From the NCBI RefSeq assembly GCF_900590755.1, contig NZ_UUOC01000044.1:62001-126000 (forward strand): a stretch of 64,000 bases of DNA, written 5' to 3'. How positions within the stretch are numbered: position 1 is the stretch's first letter; each line of letters begins with the position of its first letter. A program made the position numbers and the translations under genes. This DNA comes from Pseudomonas viridiflava. GTDB lineage: Bacteria > Pseudomonadota > Gammaproteobacteria > Pseudomonadales > Pseudomonadaceae. The notes under the pieces are model-generated. The model ran no database searches. It was not told the DNA's origin and saw nothing but the letters and a program-made list of their open reading frames with translations. Below, piece by piece: positions 50,228 through 58,503 of this stretch.

Positions 50228-51362
50228 TTTCGACCGCATTCTTTCCAGCGAAGACGTGATGCGCCGCCGCGCCACGTTCTTGCAGCGCATTCATATCGAT
50301 GGGCCATTGCTGATCCTGCTGCTGACCCTGGCGGCGGGCAGCCTGTTCGTGTTGTATTCGGCCAGTGGCAAGAACTGGGACCTGCTGATCAAACAGGCCA
50401 GCTCCTTCGGCATCGGTCTGGTGGCGATGATCGTGATCGCTCAGCTTGAGCCCAGATTCATGGCTCGCTGGGTGCCGGTGCTGTATGTCACGGGCGTGCT
50501 GTTGCTGGTGGTTGTGGATGTCATGGGGCATAACGCCATGGGCGCGACCCGCTGGATCAACATTCCCGGGGTGATCCGCTTTCAGCCCTCGGAATTTCTC
50601 AAGATCATCATGCCCGCCACCATCGCCTGGTATCTGTCCAAGCGCACCCTGCCGCCGCACCTGAAACACGTAGTAGTGAGTCTGGCCTTGATTGGTGTGC
50701 CGTTTGCACTGATTGTCCGCCAGCCGGATCTCGGCACGTCGCTGCTGATCCTGGCGTCGGGTACTTTTGTGCTGTTCATGGCGGGCCTGCGCTGGCGCTG
50801 GATCATCAGCGTGCTCGCTGCTGCGGTGCCTGTGGCTGTCGCCATGTGGTTCTTCATCATGCACGACTACCAGAAGCAGCGAATCCTGACGTTTCTGGAT
50901 CCGGAGAGCGATCCGCTGGGCACCGGCTGGAACATCATCCAGTCCAAGGCCGCCATTGGTTCCGGTGGTGTATTCGGCAAAGGCTGGCTGCTGGGCACTC
51001 AGTCGCACCTGGATTTCCTGCCGGAAAGCCACACCGACTTCATCATCGCGGTCATGGGCGAAGAGTTCGGGCTGGTGGGGATTTGCGCGTTGCTGTTGAT
51101 CTATTTACTGCTGATTGGCCGCGGCCTGGTGATTACCGCCCAGGCCCAGACGTTATTCGGCAAGTTGCTCGCTGGAGCCCTGACGATGACGTTTTTTGTT
51201 TACGTTTTCGTCAACATCGGTATGGTCAGTGGCCTGCTGCCGGTGGTTGGTGTCCCGCTGCCCTTCATTAGTTATGGAGGAACTTCGCTGGTGACGCTGC
51301 TGTCAGCGTTTGGAGTTTTGATGTCGATTCATACACATCGTAAATGGATCGCACAGGTTTGA
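50211..51362 (+). CDS. rodA: SEDS glycosyltransferase RodA
   Basis: The 383-aa polytopic protein polymerises glycan strands with PBP2. It has LYSASGKNWDLLIKQA, GATRWINIPGVIRFQPSEFLKI, RQPDLGTSLLI and GLLPVVGVPLPFISYGGTSL, the SEDS signature. The GTG start (VPVKSNFDRILSS) overlaps mrdA and has GGAGG about 10 bases upstream; an earlier in-frame ATG at 50178 lies deeper in mrdA. Confidence 0.95.
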   Translation: MPVKSNFDRILSSEDVMRRRATFLQRIHIDGPLLILLLTLAAGSLFVLYSASGKNWDLLIKQASSFGIGLVAMIVIAQLEPRFMARWVPVLYVTGVLLLVVVDVMGHNAMGATRWINIPGVIRFQPSEFLKIIMPATIAWYLSKRTLPPHLKHVVVSLALIGVPFALIVRQPDLGTSLLILASGTFVLFMAGLRWRWIISVLAAAVPVAVAMWFFIMHDYQKQRILTFLDPESDPLGTGWNIIQSKAAIGSGGVFGKGWLLGTQSHLDFLPESHTDFIIAVMGEEFGLVGICALLLIYLLLIGRGLVITAQAQTLFGKLLAGALTMTFFVYVFVNIGMVSGLLPVVGVPLPFISYGGTSLVTLLSAFGVLMSIHTHRKWIAQV

Positions 51363-51379
51363 TTAAGGTGAAGAATTCA

Positions 51380-52387
51380 ATGCAAGTTGTGCGTAGCTGG
51401 GCTCGATACGCTCCGATGGTCGGGCTGGTTGGCATTCTTGGGTCTGTGCAGGAAGCATTCGCCGGAGATTATGAAGGTTCACCTCAGGTCGCTGAATTTG
51501 TCGGCCAGATGACTCGCGACTACGGTTTCGCGGGCGAACAGTTGATGGATGTGTTCCGGGAAGTGGAGCGCAAACAGGCGATACTGGACGCCATCTCGCG
51601 CCCGGCCGAACGGGTCAAGCAATGGAAGGAATATCGGCCGATGTTCATCACTGACGCGCGGATTGCGCGAGGTGTGGACTTCTGGCGGCAGCACGAAGCG
51701 GCGCTGGCCCGGGCTGAACAGGAATATGGTGTTCCGGCCCAGGTGATCGTCTCGATCATCGGCGTGGAAACCTTTTTCGGCCGCAATACTGGCAATTATC
51801 GGGTGATCGACGCACTTTCGACTCTGGGTTTCGACTATCCGCCGCGTGCCGACTTCTTCCGCAAAGAGCTGCGTGAGTTCCTGCTGCTGGCCCGTGAACA
51901 ACAGGTCGATCCGCTGACGCTCAAAGGCTCGTATGCCGGGGCCATGGGCTTGCCGCAATTCATGCCGAGCAGTTTCAGGGCTTACGCCGTGGACTTTGAC
52001 GGTGACGGTCACATCAATATCTGGAACGACCCGGACGATGCGATTGGCAGCGTGGCGAGCTACTTTCAGCGCCACGGTTGGGTTGCCGGTGAGCCGGTGG
52101 TCAGCCTTGCCAGCGTGCGCGGTGATCGTGTCGATGAAGGCCTGACCACTGGAATTGAGCCGGTAAAAACCGTTGGGGAGTTGCGAGCCTTGGGCTGGGC
52201 GAGTCATGATGCGCTTCGCGACGACTTGCCGGTCACTGCCTTTAAGCTGGAAGGCGAGAACGGCCCTGAATACTGGATGGGTTTGAAGAATTTTTATGCA
52301 ATCACTCGTTATAACCGCAGCGTGATGTACGCCATGACTGTGCATCAGCTTTCTGAGCGTCTGGTTCAAGCCCGGGGTGCCAAATAA
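51380..52387 (+). CDS. sltB1: Lytic murein transglycosylase B, soluble type
   Basis: The 335-aa protein has a cleavable signal sequence, the catalytic glutamate in GVETFFGRNTGNYRV and the family segment SYAGAMGLPQFMPSSFRAYAVDFDGDG. It cleaves MurNAc-GlcNAc bonds to 1,6-anhydro products. The ATG follows AAGGTGA. Gene order rodA-sltB1-rlpA matches P. aeruginosa. It abuts rlpA (TAATG). Confidence 0.93.
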   Translation: MQVVRSWARYAPMVGLVGILGSVQEAFAGDYEGSPQVAEFVGQMTRDYGFAGEQLMDVFREVERKQAILDAISRPAERVKQWKEYRPMFITDARIARGVDFWRQHEAALARAEQEYGVPAQVIVSIIGVETFFGRNTGNYRVIDALSTLGFDYPPRADFFRKELREFLLLAREQQVDPLTLKGSYAGAMGLPQFMPSSFRAYAVDFDGDGHINIWNDPDDAIGSVASYFQRHGWVAGEPVVSLASVRGDRVDEGLTTGIEPVKTVGELRALGWASHDALRDDLPVTAFKLEGENGPEYWMGLKNFYAITRYNRSVMYAMTVHQLSERLVQARGAK

Positions 52388-53400
52388 TGCGGGCGCTGCC
52401 GATCGTGACCTCGTTGAAGTTGATGGCTTGTGCCGCGCTGTCGTTGCTGGTAGTCAGCTGTTCGTCCCCAAGCCGCCCCGTGCAGAAAGGCTCGGCCGGT
52501 ATCTCCTCACCGCCGGGCCTGGACATCAACCGCGCCCACAAGGACGGAGCACCTTGGTGGGACGTGGATATCTCGCGCATCCCGGATGCGACGCCGACCA
52601 TCCACACCGGCCCTTACAAAGCCAACCCGTACACGGTGCTGGGCAAGTCCTACTTCCCCCTCAGTGACTCCAAGCGTTATGTCGCTTCGGGCACGGCGTC
52701 CTGGTATGGCACCAAGTTCCACGGCCAGAACACCGCCAATGGCGAGGTTTACGACCTTTATGGCATGAGCGCGGCGCACAAGACCTTGCCGCTGCCCAGC
52801 TATGTGCGTGTGACCAACCTGGACAACAACCGTACGGTGATCCTGCGGGTCAATGACCGCGGGCCGTTCTACTCCGACCGGATCATCGATTTGTCCTACG
52901 CGGCAGCCAAAAAGCTCGGTTACGCCGAAATCGGCACCGCGAGGGTGAAGGTCGAAGGTATCGACCCTCAAGAATGGCTGGCGCAGAATGGCCGTCCGAC
53001 GCCGCTGCTGCCAAATCAGCCGCAGGTCATGCCGCAAGCGACGCCGCCTGCGCTGGTGGCCTCTGCCGGGACTATCGAGCAATACACGCCGCCACCGCAG
53101 CAGCACGCAGCGCCTTCGGTACCGTTGCAGTACGACGCAAAAAAAAACGGTTCCGCACCAGCGTCTGGGCTGTATCTCCAGGTGGGCGCCTTCGCCAACC
53201 CGGACGCTGCGGAACTCCTGAGGTCGAAACTGAGCGGGATGGTTCGGGCTCCGGTATTCGTGAGTTCGATCGCTCGCAACCAGCAGACACTCTATCGAGT
53301 GCGGATGGGACCGATCGGGACGCAGGGTGAAGCCCAGCAGATGCAAGACAGCGTAAGGTCGGCCAACCTGGGCCAACCGAGTGTCGTAACACTTGATTGA
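52387..53400 (+). CDS. rlpA: RlpA septal-ring lytic transglycosylase lipoprotein
   Basis: The 337-aa lipoprotein (lipobox VVSC, Cys25) has a double-psi barrel (ASWYGTKFHGQNTANGEVYD, NDRGPFYSDRIIDLS) and a C-terminal SPOR domain (LYLQVGAFANPDAAELLRSKL). In Pseudomonas RlpA cleaves peptide-free glycan strands at the septum, where its SPOR domain binds. A Pro/Gln-rich linker lies between. Confidence 0.95.
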   Translation: MRALPIVTSLKLMACAALSLLVVSCSSPSRPVQKGSAGISSPPGLDINRAHKDGAPWWDVDISRIPDATPTIHTGPYKANPYTVLGKSYFPLSDSKRYVASGTASWYGTKFHGQNTANGEVYDLYGMSAAHKTLPLPSYVRVTNLDNNRTVILRVNDRGPFYSDRIIDLSYAAAKKLGYAEIGTARVKVEGIDPQEWLAQNGRPTPLLPNQPQVMPQATPPALVASAGTIEQYTPPPQQHAAPSVPLQYDAKKNGSAPASGLYLQVGAFANPDAAELLRSKLSGMVRAPVFVSSIARNQQTLYRVRMGPIGTQGEAQQMQDSVRSANLGQPSVVTLD

Positions 53401-53670
53401 TCGCAGCACTGGATTGATAGCAGCACAGAATTAACGCCGTTCACGACCCGGATGCGTCCGGGACGGATTGGTTTACGGTTGTCTGCCAGCGGATTTGCCA
53501 TCAGAGCAAAGTGCAGGCAACTGTCCATGGGTTTGTCTGTCGAACAGGCAACCTCGTGAGTCAGGATTCAAGCCTGGCACCGCCGGTCGTTGGCAGCGTT
53601 ACCGCTACCACAGGCCCGTTCAGCTTTGCCCGTGAGGGCATGTTTGCCCATTAGCAATTTCGAGAGACGG
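53401..53670. other. Intergenic region, rlpA / dacA
   Basis: 270 bases. Nothing coding is supported; an in-frame upstream extension of dacA to 53590 has no signal-peptide sense. No REP pair is present. The short repeats gcagcactgg / gcagcacag and the region's T-runs are not a clear terminator. Confidence 0.4.
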
Positions 53671-54831
53671 ATGAACATCACCACCTTTGCAAAACGCTTG
53701 TGCCTGCTTGTACCGCTGATCATCACTCCGGCTGCCTGGGCGGCCGAGCAAATGACGCCATCCGCACCGCAACTGGCCGCCAAGGCCTATGTGCTGATGG
53801 ACGCCAGCAGCGGTAACGTTCTGGTCGAGAACAATGGCGACCAGCGCCTTGCGCCTGCAAGCCTGACCAAACTGATGACCGCCTATATCGCCACTCTGGA
53901 AATCCGTCGTGGCCAGATCGGTGAAAACGACCCGGTGACCGTCAGCGAAAACGCCTGGCGCACCGGCGGTTCGCGGATGTTCATCAAGGTCGGCAGCCAG
54001 GTCACCGTCAGCGATCTGCTGCACGGGATCATCATTCAGTCGGGTAACGACGCCAGCGTTGCGCTCTCCGAGCACATCGCCGGTAGCGAAGACGCTTTCG
54101 CCGACATGATGAACAAGACGGCTGCCGATCTGGGCATGACCAATAGCCACTTCATGAACCCGACCGGTCTGCCGAATCCTGAGCACTACTCGTCGGCTCA
54201 CGACATGGCGATCCTGGCTCGCGCGATCATCCACGAAGACCCGGCTCACTACGCGATCTACTCGCAGAAAGAGTTCTTCTGGAACAACATCAAGCAGCCT
54301 AACCGCAACCTGTTGTTGTGGCGCGACAAGACCGTCGATGGCCTGAAAACCGGTCACACCGACGAAGCTGGCTACTGCATGGTTTCTTCTGCTGTACGTG
54401 ATGGCATGCGCCTGATCGCTGTAGTGTTTGGCACCAGCAGCGAGCAGGCTCGTGCGGCTGAGACCCAGAAGTTGCTGACCTACGGTTTCCGTTTCTTCGA
54501 AACCCAGAACTTCTATCAGAAGGGCACCGAACTGGCTCAAGCGCCGGTCTGGAAAGGCACCGAGCGTCAGGTCAAGGCTGGCTTGGCTGAAGACCTGAGC
54601 ATGACCATGCCAAAAGGCGAGATGAAAAAGCTCACCGCCAGCATGACCATGAACCCGCAACTGACCGCACCTATCGCCAAAGGCGACGTGATCGGCAAGG
54701 TTGAAGTGAAGAACGAAGACAAAATCGTCCACACTGCCAACCTGATCGCACTGGATGCTGTTGAGGAAGGTGGCTTCTTCCGCCGCGTGTGGGATAGCAT
54801 TCGCCTGTTCTTCTACGGCCTGTTCAACTGA
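53671..54831 (+). CDS. dacA: D-alanyl-D-alanine carboxypeptidase (PBP5/6)
   Basis: The 386-aa penicillin-binding protein has a signal peptide, SLTKLM (SxxK), IIQSGNDAS (SxN), and KTGHTDEAG (KTG). It trims pentapeptide stems. The C-terminal FFRRVWDSIRLFFYGLFN is the amphipathic membrane anchor. ATG behind GAGAGACGG. Confidence 0.95.
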   Translation: MNITTFAKRLCLLVPLIITPAAWAAEQMTPSAPQLAAKAYVLMDASSGNVLVENNGDQRLAPASLTKLMTAYIATLEIRRGQIGENDPVTVSENAWRTGGSRMFIKVGSQVTVSDLLHGIIIQSGNDASVALSEHIAGSEDAFADMMNKTAADLGMTNSHFMNPTGLPNPEHYSSAHDMAILARAIIHEDPAHYAIYSQKEFFWNNIKQPNRNLLLWRDKTVDGLKTGHTDEAGYCMVSSAVRDGMRLIAVVFGTSSEQARAAETQKLLTYGFRFFETQNFYQKGTELAQAPVWKGTERQVKAGLAEDLSMTMPKGEMKKLTASMTMNPQLTAPIAKGDVIGKVEVKNEDKIVHTANLIALDAVEEGGFFRRVWDSIRLFFYGLFN

Positions 54832-54917
54832 TAACAGTTACAGCGCCAACCTTCGCGCGTCCGCTCATACCCTGAGTGGGCGCGTTTGTCTTCACGGCTT
54901 GTGAGAACTTTACTGCC

Positions 54918-55193
54918 ATGACAGATTCCGACGTCAAGTCGCACAAAATCGAATTCCCTTGCGATGACTATCCGATCAAAGTGATCGGGGACACCGGCGT
55001 AGGGTTCAAAGACAGCGTGATCGAGATTCTGGCCAAACACGCCAAGATCGACATCTCGACCCTTGCCGAGCGTCAAAGCAGCAACGGCAAGTACACCACC
55101 ATCCAGTTGCATATCGTTGCTACAGGCGAAGATCAGTTGCGTGACATCAATAGCGCTTTACGCGCTACGGGTCTCGTGCACATGGTGCTCTGA
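54918..55193 (+). CDS. ybeD: YbeD-family (DUF493) regulatory protein
   Basis: The 91-aa ferredoxin-like protein contains IEFPCDDYPIKVIGDTGVGF and ends in VHMVL. It lies between dacA and lipB, as in many proteobacteria, and its stop overlaps lipB by 1 base. Function is not established. Confidence 0.92.
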   Translation: MTDSDVKSHKIEFPCDDYPIKVIGDTGVGFKDSVIEILAKHAKIDISTLAERQSSNGKYTTIQLHIVATGEDQLRDINSALRATGLVHMVL

Positions 55194-55840
55194 TGAGCGC
55201 CAGTCTGGGTGTTCGCGAGCTGGGTCAGGTCGAATATGAACTGGCCTGGCACGCCATGCAGCGCTTTACCGATGAGCGCAGCAAGGACACGCAGGATCAG
55301 ATCTGGCTGCTGCAACACGCGCCGGTATTCACCCAGGGGCAGTCCGGCAAGCCTGAGCATTTACTGCTGCCGGGCAATATTCCGGTGGTACAGGTCGATC
55401 GTGGCGGCCAAGTGACCTATCATGGGCCCGGCCAACTGGTCGTGTACCTGATGCTGGATGTGAAACGCCTGGGTTTCGGCGTACGAGAATTGGTAACCCG
55501 CATCGAAAACAGCCTGATCGCCTTGCTGGCCAGTTACGGCGTCAATGCCGCTGCCAAGCCTGATGCACCAGGTGTGTATGTCGATGGAGCGAAGATCGCG
55601 TCCCTGGGGCTGCGAATTCGCAATGGCCGTTCGTTCCATGGCCTGGCGCTTAACGTCGACATGGACCTTGAACCGTTTCGAAGAATAAATCCCTGTGGGT
55701 ACGCAGGGCTGGCAATGACCCAGCTATGCGATCATGCAGGCCCGATTGAATTTGCCGAGGTAAGTGCCCGGCTGCGCGCGCAGCTCGTCAAACACCTCGA
55801 CTACGCTGAGCAGACGACCCTAACGGGCGGAATCGACTGA
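55193..55840 (+). CDS. lipB: Octanoyl-(acyl carrier protein) transferase LipB
   Basis: The 215-aa enzyme has VFTQGQSGKPEHLL, DRGGQVTYHGPGQLVVYLMLD and the catalytic lysine/cysteine regions in AKIASLGLRIRNGRSFHGLALN and INPCGYAGLAMT. It starts lipoate synthesis; LipA follows 2 bases later. Confidence 0.96.
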   Translation: MSASLGVRELGQVEYELAWHAMQRFTDERSKDTQDQIWLLQHAPVFTQGQSGKPEHLLLPGNIPVVQVDRGGQVTYHGPGQLVVYLMLDVKRLGFGVRELVTRIENSLIALLASYGVNAAAKPDAPGVYVDGAKIASLGLRIRNGRSFHGLALNVDMDLEPFRRINPCGYAGLAMTQLCDHAGPIEFAEVSARLRAQLVKHLDYAEQTTLTGGID

Positions 55841-55842
55841 TT

Positions 55843-56889
55843 ATGACTACTGCGACTGATACCGCGGCCAAAGCCGTACAAACAGGCTCCGTGCAAACCT
55901 TGATCCCAACCGTCGACGTCTCCGAGCGCGTTGCCCGTCCGAAAGTCGAAGCGGGCGTGAAGCTGCGTGGCGCGGAAAAAGTTGCGCGTATCCCGGTGAA
56001 GATCATTCCGACCGTCGATCTGCCGAAGAAGCCTGACTGGATTCGCGTGCGCATTCCGGTTTCTCCCGAGGTCGATCGCGTCAAGCAACTGCTGCGCAAA
56101 CACAAACTGCACAGCGTTTGCGAAGAGGCTTCCTGCCCGAACCTGGGCGAATGCTTCTCCGGCGGCACCGCGACCTTCATGATCATGGGTGACATCTGCA
56201 CCCGTCGTTGCCCGTTCTGCGATGTAGGCCATGGTCGTCCGAAAGCACTGGATGCCGACGAGCCGGTGAACCTGGCGGTAGCCATTGCCGACCTGCGCCT
56301 CAAGTACGTAGTGATCACCTCGGTTGACCGCGATGACCTGCGTGACGGCGGTGCTCAGCACTTTGCCGACTGCATCCGCGAAATCCGCAAGCTGTCGCCT
56401 AACGTGCAGCTGGAGACCCTGGTCCCGGATTACCGTGGTCGCATGGACGTCGCTCTGGAAATCACCGCTGCCGAGCCGCCAGATGTTTTCAACCACAACC
56501 TGGAAACCGTGCCGCGTCTGTACAAGGCTGCGCGTCCGGGTTCGGATTACCAGTGGTCGCTGACCCTGCTGCAACGCTTCAAGGAAATGGTCCCGCACGT
56601 ACCGACCAAATCCGGCCTGATGCTGGGCCTGGGCGAGACCGACGAAGAAGTGATCGAAGTCATGAAGCGCATGCGCGAGCACAACATCGACATGCTGACC
56701 CTGGGTCAATATCTGCAGCCTTCGCGCAGCCACTTGCCGGTGCAGCGCTTCGTGCACCCGGACACCTTCGCCTGGTTCGCCGAGGAAGGTTACAAGATGG
56801 GCTTCAAGAACGTGGCGTCCGGTCCGCTGGTACGCTCTTCGTACCACGCCGACGAGCAGGCCAAGATCGCCGTTAAAGCGATGGTCTGA
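55843..56889 (+). CDS. lipA: Lipoyl synthase
   Basis: The 348-aa radical-SAM enzyme inserts two sulfurs into octanoyl groups. The auxiliary cluster motif CEEASCPNLGEC and radical-SAM motif CTRRCPFCDV are both present. A terminator follows. Confidence 0.97.
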   Translation: MTTATDTAAKAVQTGSVQTLIPTVDVSERVARPKVEAGVKLRGAEKVARIPVKIIPTVDLPKKPDWIRVRIPVSPEVDRVKQLLRKHKLHSVCEEASCPNLGECFSGGTATFMIMGDICTRRCPFCDVGHGRPKALDADEPVNLAVAIADLRLKYVVITSVDRDDLRDGGAQHFADCIREIRKLSPNVQLETLVPDYRGRMDVALEITAAEPPDVFNHNLETVPRLYKAARPGSDYQWSLTLLQRFKEMVPHVPTKSGLMLGLGETDEEVIEVMKRMREHNIDMLTLGQYLQPSRSHLPVQRFVHPDTFAWFAEEGYKMGFKNVASGPLVRSSYHADEQAKIAVKAMV

Positions 56890-56913
56890 TCGCTCGACCA
56901 AAGCTGAAAGCAG

Positions 56914-56947
56914 AAAGGGCCGGATATCACTATCCGGCCCTTTTTTA
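56914..56947 (+). terminator. lipA terminator
   Basis: Stem gggccggata / tatccggccc with a 4-base loop, A-run before and T-run after. Confidence 0.9.
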
Positions 56948-57038
56948 TGAGTTTCGATTCTGTAGGAGCTGCCGAAGGCTGCGAATGGCGGCGTGCCTGA
57001 AGGAATGAAGTGCGCCCCAAAACCTGGACACCGTTTAG

Positions 57039-57866
57039 CTAGGCTATCGCGGACTGAGCTCTGTACGCTACAGGGCTTAGTCCGCCCAGCTTCATTTTGA
57101 TTCGATCATGGTTGTAATAGCGGATGTATTCTTCCAGCCCGGCTTGCAGCTGCGCCACGCTGTCGAAGCTTTCGCGATAAAAATACTCCGACTTCAGTGT
57201 GCCAAAAAAGCTCTCCATCGTAGCGTTGTCCAAGCAGTTTCCTTTGCGCGATATGCTTTGCTCCAGTCCTGCTTTTTCCAGGCGCTGGCGATAATCCGGG
57301 TAGCGATAGTGCCAGCCTTGATCCGAGTGCAGCATGGGCTTGGCGGTCTCCGGCAACCGTTCCAGAGCCTTCTCCAGCATATCGCCCACCAAGGTATAGC
57401 GAGGTCGGGTAGCGGTTTGATAAGCGATGATCTCGCCGTTGTACAGATCCAGCACCGGGGACAAGTACAGCTTTTCACCCGCCACTTTGAACTCAGTAAC
57501 GTCGGTGACCCATTTCTGATTCGGCTGCTCGGCCTCGAAATCGCGAGCCAGTGTATTGGGCGAAGCTTCACCCATCAGGCCGCGGTACGAGCGGTATTTC
57601 TTCGGGCGCACCGTGCACTTAAGACCCAATTCGTCCATCAACCTTCGCACCGCTTTACTGTTCACTACCTGGCCGATGTTGCGTAGCGCAGCGGTCATCC
57701 TGCGATAACCATAACGCCCTTTGTGTGCGGCCTGGATGCTCTGGATGGAGGCTTTCACAGAGGCGAATCGATCCCCGGCCGCCATGGTCTTGAGCTGGTA
57801 GTAATAAGTACTGCGCGCCAGATCTGCAGTCTCAAGCAGTTCATCGAGTGCGAAATGCTCTCGCAA
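57039..57866 (-). CDS. IS3-family transposase OrfB (DDE catalytic part)
   Basis: The 275-aa frame shown opens at a TTG (LREHFALDELLETADLARSTYYY). It carries the DDE triad in WVTDVTEF, LHSDQGWHY and TMESFFGTLK. The frame is open further upstream to the A-run at 57884-57889, so the active transposase is most likely the OrfA-OrfB product of a -1 frameshift there, reading KTTIVTELREHF. The last residues end inside the left terminal region. Confidence 0.93.
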   Translation of the reverse strand: MREHFALDELLETADLARSTYYYQLKTMAAGDRFASVKASIQSIQAAHKGRYGYRRMTAALRNIGQVVNSKAVRRLMDELGLKCTVRPKKYRSYRGLMGEASPNTLARDFEAEQPNQKWVTDVTEFKVAGEKLYLSPVLDLYNGEIIAYQTATRPRYTLVGDMLEKALERLPETAKPMLHSDQGWHYRYPDYRQRLEKAGLEQSISRKGNCLDNATMESFFGTLKSEYFYRESFDSVAQLQAGLEEYIRYYNHDRIKMKLGGLSPVAYRAQSAIA

Positions 57867-57874
57867 CTCAGTGA

Positions 57875-58414
57875 CTATCGTGGTTTTTTGCCGGCGGCTT
57901 TCGCCTGCTCCTGCCTTTTCTTCTCCTCCCGGAACTCCTTGAGCTTTTCTAGCCAGGCGTTCTCCACTTGGAGCTTGCGGAGCTTGATCAGCAGCTCCGC
58001 GTGCGAAAGGTCATCATCACTGGGCGATGTCGGGTCAGGAATTTTGTCAGTTGGCGGCGGCATAGCAATGCTCAATCCTTTCCCTGCAGACAGGGCTTCG
58101 AAGCCGCCACTGTAATACTGCTGTTGCCATCTGCCCACTTGGGTCGAGTTGCCAAGGTTAAAAAGTGCCGCCACACGGCGCAAAGACAGGTTGTCTCGCC
58201 ACATGCGCTGAAGAACACTGAGCTTGAACTCAGGACTGTAGCTTTTGTTACGAACCCGCAGGCTAGCATCGCCGTGCAAACGGTAGGCTTCCACCCAACG
58301 ACGAAGCAAGGTCGGGTCCATCTGGAACTGGTCGGCTACAAAGCGAAAGCCTCTGCCTCGCTCAAGAAAGACGGTGATCGCTGATAGCTTGAATTGCGTT
58401 GTGTACTTACTCAT
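57875..58414 (-). CDS. IS3-family OrfA (HTH transposase part)
   Basis: The 179-aa protein starts at MSKYTTQFKLSAITVFLE and has two helix-turn-helix units (RFVADQFQMDPTLLRRWVEAYR; SLRRVAALFNLGNSTQVGRWQQQY) that bind the terminal repeats, followed by a leucine-zipper-like coiled coil near residues 135-160. An ATG 11 codons upstream is in frame but extends toward the repeat. The stop lies 7 bases past the slippery A6. Confidence 0.92.
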   Translation of the reverse strand: MSKYTTQFKLSAITVFLERGRGFRFVADQFQMDPTLLRRWVEAYRLHGDASLRVRNKSYSPEFKLSVLQRMWRDNLSLRRVAALFNLGNSTQVGRWQQQYYSGGFEALSAGKGLSIAMPPPTDKIPDPTSPSDDDLSHAELLIKLRKLQVENAWLEKLKEFREEKKRQEQAKAAGKKPR

Positions 58415-58503
58415 GAAAACACCCCAGAGGTTGGATTGGGTGTCCAACTTCTGGGGTGCACTTCAGAATGCTTTCGCAGCCTTCGGCAGCTCCTACAGGT
58501 TAC

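Larger units (their letters stand above)
57006..58465. mobile_element. Intact IS3-family element, IS150 group, 1460 bp
   Basis: Terminal inverted repeats begin TGAAGTGCGCCCCAAAACCT at the left and TGAAGTGCACCCCAGAAGTT at the right (read inward), so the element runs TG...CA as IS150-group members do. Both ends are flanked by the 3-bp direct repeat gaa. The two genes inside are intact with a full DDE triad. Confidence 0.93.
56960..58499. repeat. REP pair, family A, split by the insertion sequence
   Basis: Left half (tgtaggagctgccgaaggct plus gcgaa) at 56960-56985, right half (its inverse, ctttcgcagccttcggcagc plus tcctacagg) at 58470-58499. Removing the element and one copy of the target duplication restores a normal-length pair. 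Confidence 0.9.

Noticed and set aside
57006..58465. Disruption of the MltB-type gene by the insertion sequence
   Set aside because: The transglycosylase stop at 58504 lies outside the element and its C-terminal domain is complete.
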